This document shows, piece after piece, positions 4,649 through 7,098 of a stretch of 7,098 bases of DNA. Every line of letters starts with the position of its first letter. The first letter of the stretch is position 1. The stretch spans positions 1-7,098 of the forward strand of contig JAICHN010000273.1 in the NCBI GenBank assembly GCA_025924845.1. The letters are read 5' to 3'. The notes beneath the pieces are model-generated. The model was not told where the DNA came from. It ran no database searches and was given only the letters and a program-made list of their open reading frames with translations. The position numbers and the translations under genes are program-made. Source of the stretch: Chloroflexota bacterium (GTDB lineage Bacteria; Chloroflexota; UBA5177; JANWHV01).

Positions 4649-5587
4649 ATGGACGGTAAGACCGTGCGGTTCGATATGTTGACGTGGCAGGTGGTGCCCT
4701 GGCCGGTCATGCGCGACGATGTCCTCTATCTGGAGACATTGGACATCGGAACAGTCTGGCTCGGTGATGGGTACGCGATGCCAGCCGCATATGGCGGTTC
4801 CGTTCTGGAAGCCTGGACCACTCTGGCAGCCCTGGCGGTACATACCACGCGGGTCAGGCTGGGCACGCTGATCAGTAACGTGGGATTGCGGCACCCCGCG
4901 ATGTTGGCAAAGCAGGCGGCAACGGTGGACTGCATCTCAGGAGGTCGGCTCGATCTCGGCCTCGGTCCCGGTGAACCTCAAGAGACGACCTGGTTGGGTC
5001 TCCCTGCCCTGACGCCCGGCGCCCGCGTCGACCGCCTCGCTGAAGCCGTGGAGGTGATCGACCGTCTCCTACGGGAACATAGGATTAGCTACCAGGGGTC
5101 ATATTATCAATTGGATGACGCCCCGCTCGAACCTGTTCCGGTGCAGCGGCCACGCCCTCCCTTGGTGCTCGCGGCGGATGGCAAACGCGCGCTGCGGATC
5201 GCGGCGCGGCACGCGGATGTCTGGGTCACCATCCCTGACGGCAAAGGGACGCGCGAAGACGCGGTTCGCAGCGTGCGCGAGCGTGGTCAACTCCTTGACG
5301 AATATTGCGGCGCGCTCGGGCGCGCTCCATCGACCGTCGAGCGCGCCTGCATTGTAGGCTGGGGCGGGCCGGAGACCCCGTTTGCTTCGGTGGAGGCACT
5401 CCGGGATTTTGTCGGCCGGTATCGGGAAGCAGGAGCACAGCGGATCATCTTCTGTTTCGGAAGCACGGCGACGCCTGCTCCCTATGATGCGTGGATTGCC
5501 GCTCGGGCTTGGGTAAGCCGCGCGCTGCTGGAGGCGTTCGCGGCCCAGGTGCTAACCGATCTGAGCAGCCCAAGCAGCACTCCTTAG
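4649..5587 (+). CDS. Luciferase-like (LLM class) flavin- or F420-dependent oxidoreductase
   Basis: The product is a cytoplasmic TIM-barrel oxidoreductase of 312 residues, the usual LLM length. The signature runs through VWLGD (36-40), LEAWTTLAALAVHTTRVRLGTLI (53-75), RHPAMLAKQAATVDCISGGRLDLGLGPG (81-108), RVDRLAEAVEVIDRLL (126-141) and the RPRPPLVLAADGKRALRIAARHADVW segment (167-192). This last region forms the cofactor-phosphate pocket. Sequence alone does not separate FMN/FADH2 monooxygenases from F420-dependent reductases, and the substrate is unknown. GAAAGGGG (4635-4642) lies 6 nt before ATG 4649 and 3 nt before an adjacent in-frame ATG at 4646, so 4649 is preferred. An earlier ATG at 4601 (preceded by GAAGGA) would add 16 residues unlike the family. 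The SDR gene ends 192 nt upstream; the intervening repeat and promoter suggest separate transcription. The protein tail is rich in Ser and Pro. Confidence 0.88.
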   Translation: MDGKTVRFDMLTWQVVPWPVMRDDVLYLETLDIGTVWLGDGYAMPAAYGGSVLEAWTTLAALAVHTTRVRLGTLISNVGLRHPAMLAKQAATVDCISGGRLDLGLGPGEPQETTWLGLPALTPGARVDRLAEAVEVIDRLLREHRISYQGSYYQLDDAPLEPVPVQRPRPPLVLAADGKRALRIAARHADVWVTIPDGKGTREDAVRSVRERGQLLDEYCGALGRAPSTVERACIVGWGGPETPFASVEALRDFVGRYREAGAQRIIFCFGSTATPAPYDAWIAARAWVSRALLEAFAAQVLTDLSSPSSTP

Positions 5588-5687
5588 TTCACGGTCGCTC
5601 ACGGAGGCCGGCGTTATAGGTCGTACGGTGTCGTCACTGAGGATAATGGCGCGGACATTGCTGGGGCGAACCGCCCTCCGCGGGGAA

Positions 5688-7098
5688 TTAGCGCAACCGC
5701 GGCACGGCGCCAAGATGTCTCGGCAGCAAGGTGGGCACGGCGACTTCCGCCCCCATGGTCGCGAGGACCGCGGCGGGCAGGCTAGCCGTACTCGGATAGA
5801 GCGCGTAGCGGCATGACCAGACGGGGTCGAACTTCTTGTTGAATCGGTAGAGCGAACGCAAGGGAAGATAGCGGGCACCCTCGAACACGGCGGCGCGAGC
5901 GGCACGGATCGCGGCGCCCTCCCCTTCCGGGCACTCTTTATCGGACAGCGCGGCGAAGTTCAAACTCATCCTGCTGTAGCCCGCATCGCGGAACCATTCG
6001 GCGGCGCGAATAATCAGCGCCTCGGTCAGCCCGTTCGGGGCGTCGCTCACGCGGCGCATGTGGTCCAATGAGAGGGCGCGCGCGGCGGGCGCCGGGGCCA
6101 GCGTAAGGAAGCCGAGAAGGCGCCGGGGTGTCTCGACGGCGCCTGTCGGCCCGACGGCGAGCACAACCTGATGCTCCCGATCATCGGGCGCGGGCAGCGG
6201 GCCGCTGGTCATGGAAAATCCCTGGGCGACGCCCCCATGCATTGCTAACCAGGCAGCCGACACAGCTTCGCACTGATCCACCAGCGCGCGATCAAGGTCC
6301 GCCATCGTACCAATGTGGATCTCGATCCCCTGGCCGGCGATCACCCGCGCCGCCCGCCGTACCCGTTTGGCCAGGCGATCCACACTGAAGTCCGGCAGTG
6401 GAATGACTGCCTCCTCGCCCAGCTTCGTGGCCCGCATTCCCTCGGCCCGATAGGCACGCATCGCCTCGGCCGAAGCACCGACTACGCAAGGGGTGATCCC
6501 GTTGGCGGCGAACAGGTCGAGGGCATGACGAATAAGGGGGCGGAGCACATTGGGCGCGCATACCGGATCGCCGCCCAGCAAGGCCACGTCACCCCGCATG
6601 CGATAGGAGACGAAGCCGTCACCCTCAGGGGCGAATAGATAGGACCGATCGCGGCGTAGATGGAACCAGCAAAGGGAGTCGTACCCGTAGCGGGCCAGCA
6701 GGGCGCGGGCCTGGATCCGCTCGTCGGGCGACGCGGGAGCGATGGGGATGAGGGGACGTAAGAGGCGCACCACGGCATAGACGATGCCGACCACCAGGAG
6801 CACATGGAGAGAGTGCTGGAACCACATGCCCTGCCGGCCATGGTAGACCACGGTGGGTGAATCAACCCAGAGGCCAAGGAACGCGGCAAGCGGAAACGGC
6901 ACGGGCCGCGAACCGCTCCAGGTAATCAGTACGACCACATGGCCGCGGAGCAGCCATGCGCCGGCCTCGGCGTAGAGGAGGCAAAGTCCGCAGAGCCAGG
7001 CCGTCCGGGACAATGCACCGCGCCAGGAAATGGGGAGCGGGCCGACCACGAAGTCGGCCCGCGCTCGCCAGAGCAACCAGGCGACGAGGAGGCAGAAG
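5688..7098 (-). CDS. MprF-like membrane protein, DUF2156 (phosphatidylglycerol lysyltransferase-type) domain, 5' end missing
   Basis: Partial gene: the frame is open to the window edge (last full codon 7095-7097), so the N-terminus lies outside. The 469 visible residues begin inside a membrane segment (FCLLVAWLLW). Hydrophobic helices follow near residues 33-50 and 97-116, and possibly 66-78. From about 125 comes the soluble DUF2156 domain, a double GNAT fold. Visible family motifs are YGYDSLCWFHLRRDRSYLF (137-155), ALLGGDPV (172-179), KLGEEAVIPL (225-234), SLDHMRRVSDAPNGLTEALI (343-362), RMSLNFAAL (376-384) and LYRFNKKFDPVW (416-427). MprF/LysX proteins transfer an amino acid from aminoacyl-tRNA to phosphatidylglycerol at the inner membrane face, changing surface charge and resistance to cationic peptides. 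Many DUF2156 homologues are untested, so amino acid and lipid are unknown. A TTG at 7076 is internal, not the start. The gene converges on the monooxygenase gene across a 100-nt gap. Confidence 0.85.
   Translation of the reverse strand, partial: FCLLVAWLLWRARADFVVGPLPISWRGALSRTAWLCGLCLLYAEAGAWLLRGHVVVLITWSGSRPVPFPLAAFLGLWVDSPTVVYHGRQGMWFQHSLHVLLVVGIVYAVVRLLRPLIPIAPASPDERIQARALLARYGYDSLCWFHLRRDRSYLFAPEGDGFVSYRMRGDVALLGGDPVCAPNVLRPLIRHALDLFAANGITPCVVGASAEAMRAYRAEGMRATKLGEEAVIPLPDFSVDRLAKRVRRAARVIAGQGIEIHIGTMADLDRALVDQCEAVSAAWLAMHGGVAQGFSMTSGPLPAPDDREHQVVLAVGPTGAVETPRRLLGFLTLAPAPAARALSLDHMRRVSDAPNGLTEALIIRAAEWFRDAGYSRMSLNFAALSDKECPEGEGAAIRAARAAVFEGARYLPLRSLYRFNKKFDPVWSCRYALYPSTASLPAAVLATMGAEVAVPTLLPRHLGAVPRLR

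Noticed and set aside
3539..5587. SDR and luciferase-like genes as one redox operon
   Set aside because: They are separated by 192 nt holding an inverted repeat and an extended -10 promoter, and nothing in the sequences shows a shared substrate; co-direction alone is weak evidence.
5588..5687. Possible terminator between the convergent monooxygenase and DUF2156 genes
   Set aside because: I found no stem longer than about 6 bp and no T-tract on either strand; the two CCGCGG hexamers are only local self-complementary sites.
7074..7076. TTG as the start of the DUF2156 gene
   Set aside because: The frame continues without a stop to the window edge and encodes more of a hydrophobic helix, so the TTG is an internal leucine.

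Overview
The window is GC-rich, densely coding bacterial chromosome with seven protein genes on both strands. It contains no RNA gene, CRISPR array, transposase or phage gene. The gene set is an Ada-N/Ogt repair fusion, a COG3375-type GNAT next to a MenC/NSAR-type enolase, an atypical NmrA-like SDR, a luciferase-like monooxygenase and an MprF-type DUF2156 membrane protein. Together with TAnnnT -10 boxes and one apparently leaderless start, this fits Chloroflexota (Thermomicrobia or Ktedonobacteria-like) best. Deinococcota or another Terrabacteria lineage is possible. This placement is an inference from gene content; no rRNA or marker gene is present.

Layout, left to right. (1) 96-902 (+): a suicide alkyl-DNA repair protein joining the Ada N-terminal zinc domain directly to an O6-alkylguanine methyltransferase, without the AraC DNA-binding domain. 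(2) 903-1267 (+): a well-formed promoter (TAGACA, 17 nt, TACACT), a leader rich in small hairpins, and a 72-residue protein of unknown function with a very strong ribosome binding site. (3) 1278-1338: a perfect 22-bp hairpin between two convergent genes. (4) 3426-1339 (-): a two-gene operon, GNAT acyltransferase then enolase-superfamily N-succinylamino acid racemase / o-succinylbenzoate synthase. (5) 3539-4456 (+): an NAD(P)-binding atypical SDR, divergent from the operon. (6) 4457-4648: 192 nt with a 10-bp perfect inverted repeat, a 13-nt palindrome and an extended -10 promoter. (7) 4649-5587 (+): a luciferase-like flavin/F420-dependent oxidoreductase. (8) 5588-5687: 100 nt between convergent genes in which I see no convincing element. 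(9) 7098-5688 (-): the C-terminal part of an MprF-like membrane protein, open at the window edge.

The strongest functional link is the GNAT-enolase pair. In Geobacillus the same two families, with a desuccinylase, convert D-amino acids irreversibly to L-amino acids through N-succinyl intermediates. All catalytic residues of the racemase are visible here, including the arginine three residues after the second catalytic lysine that is associated with racemase specificity. No men gene other than the enolase and no M20 desuccinylase lies in the window, so the racemase-pathway reading is favoured but not proven. The remaining genes look like independent single transcription units. I found no clear evidence of a wholly new multi-gene system. 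The least explained parts are the 72-residue protein with its structured leader and the two large intergenic inverted repeats.
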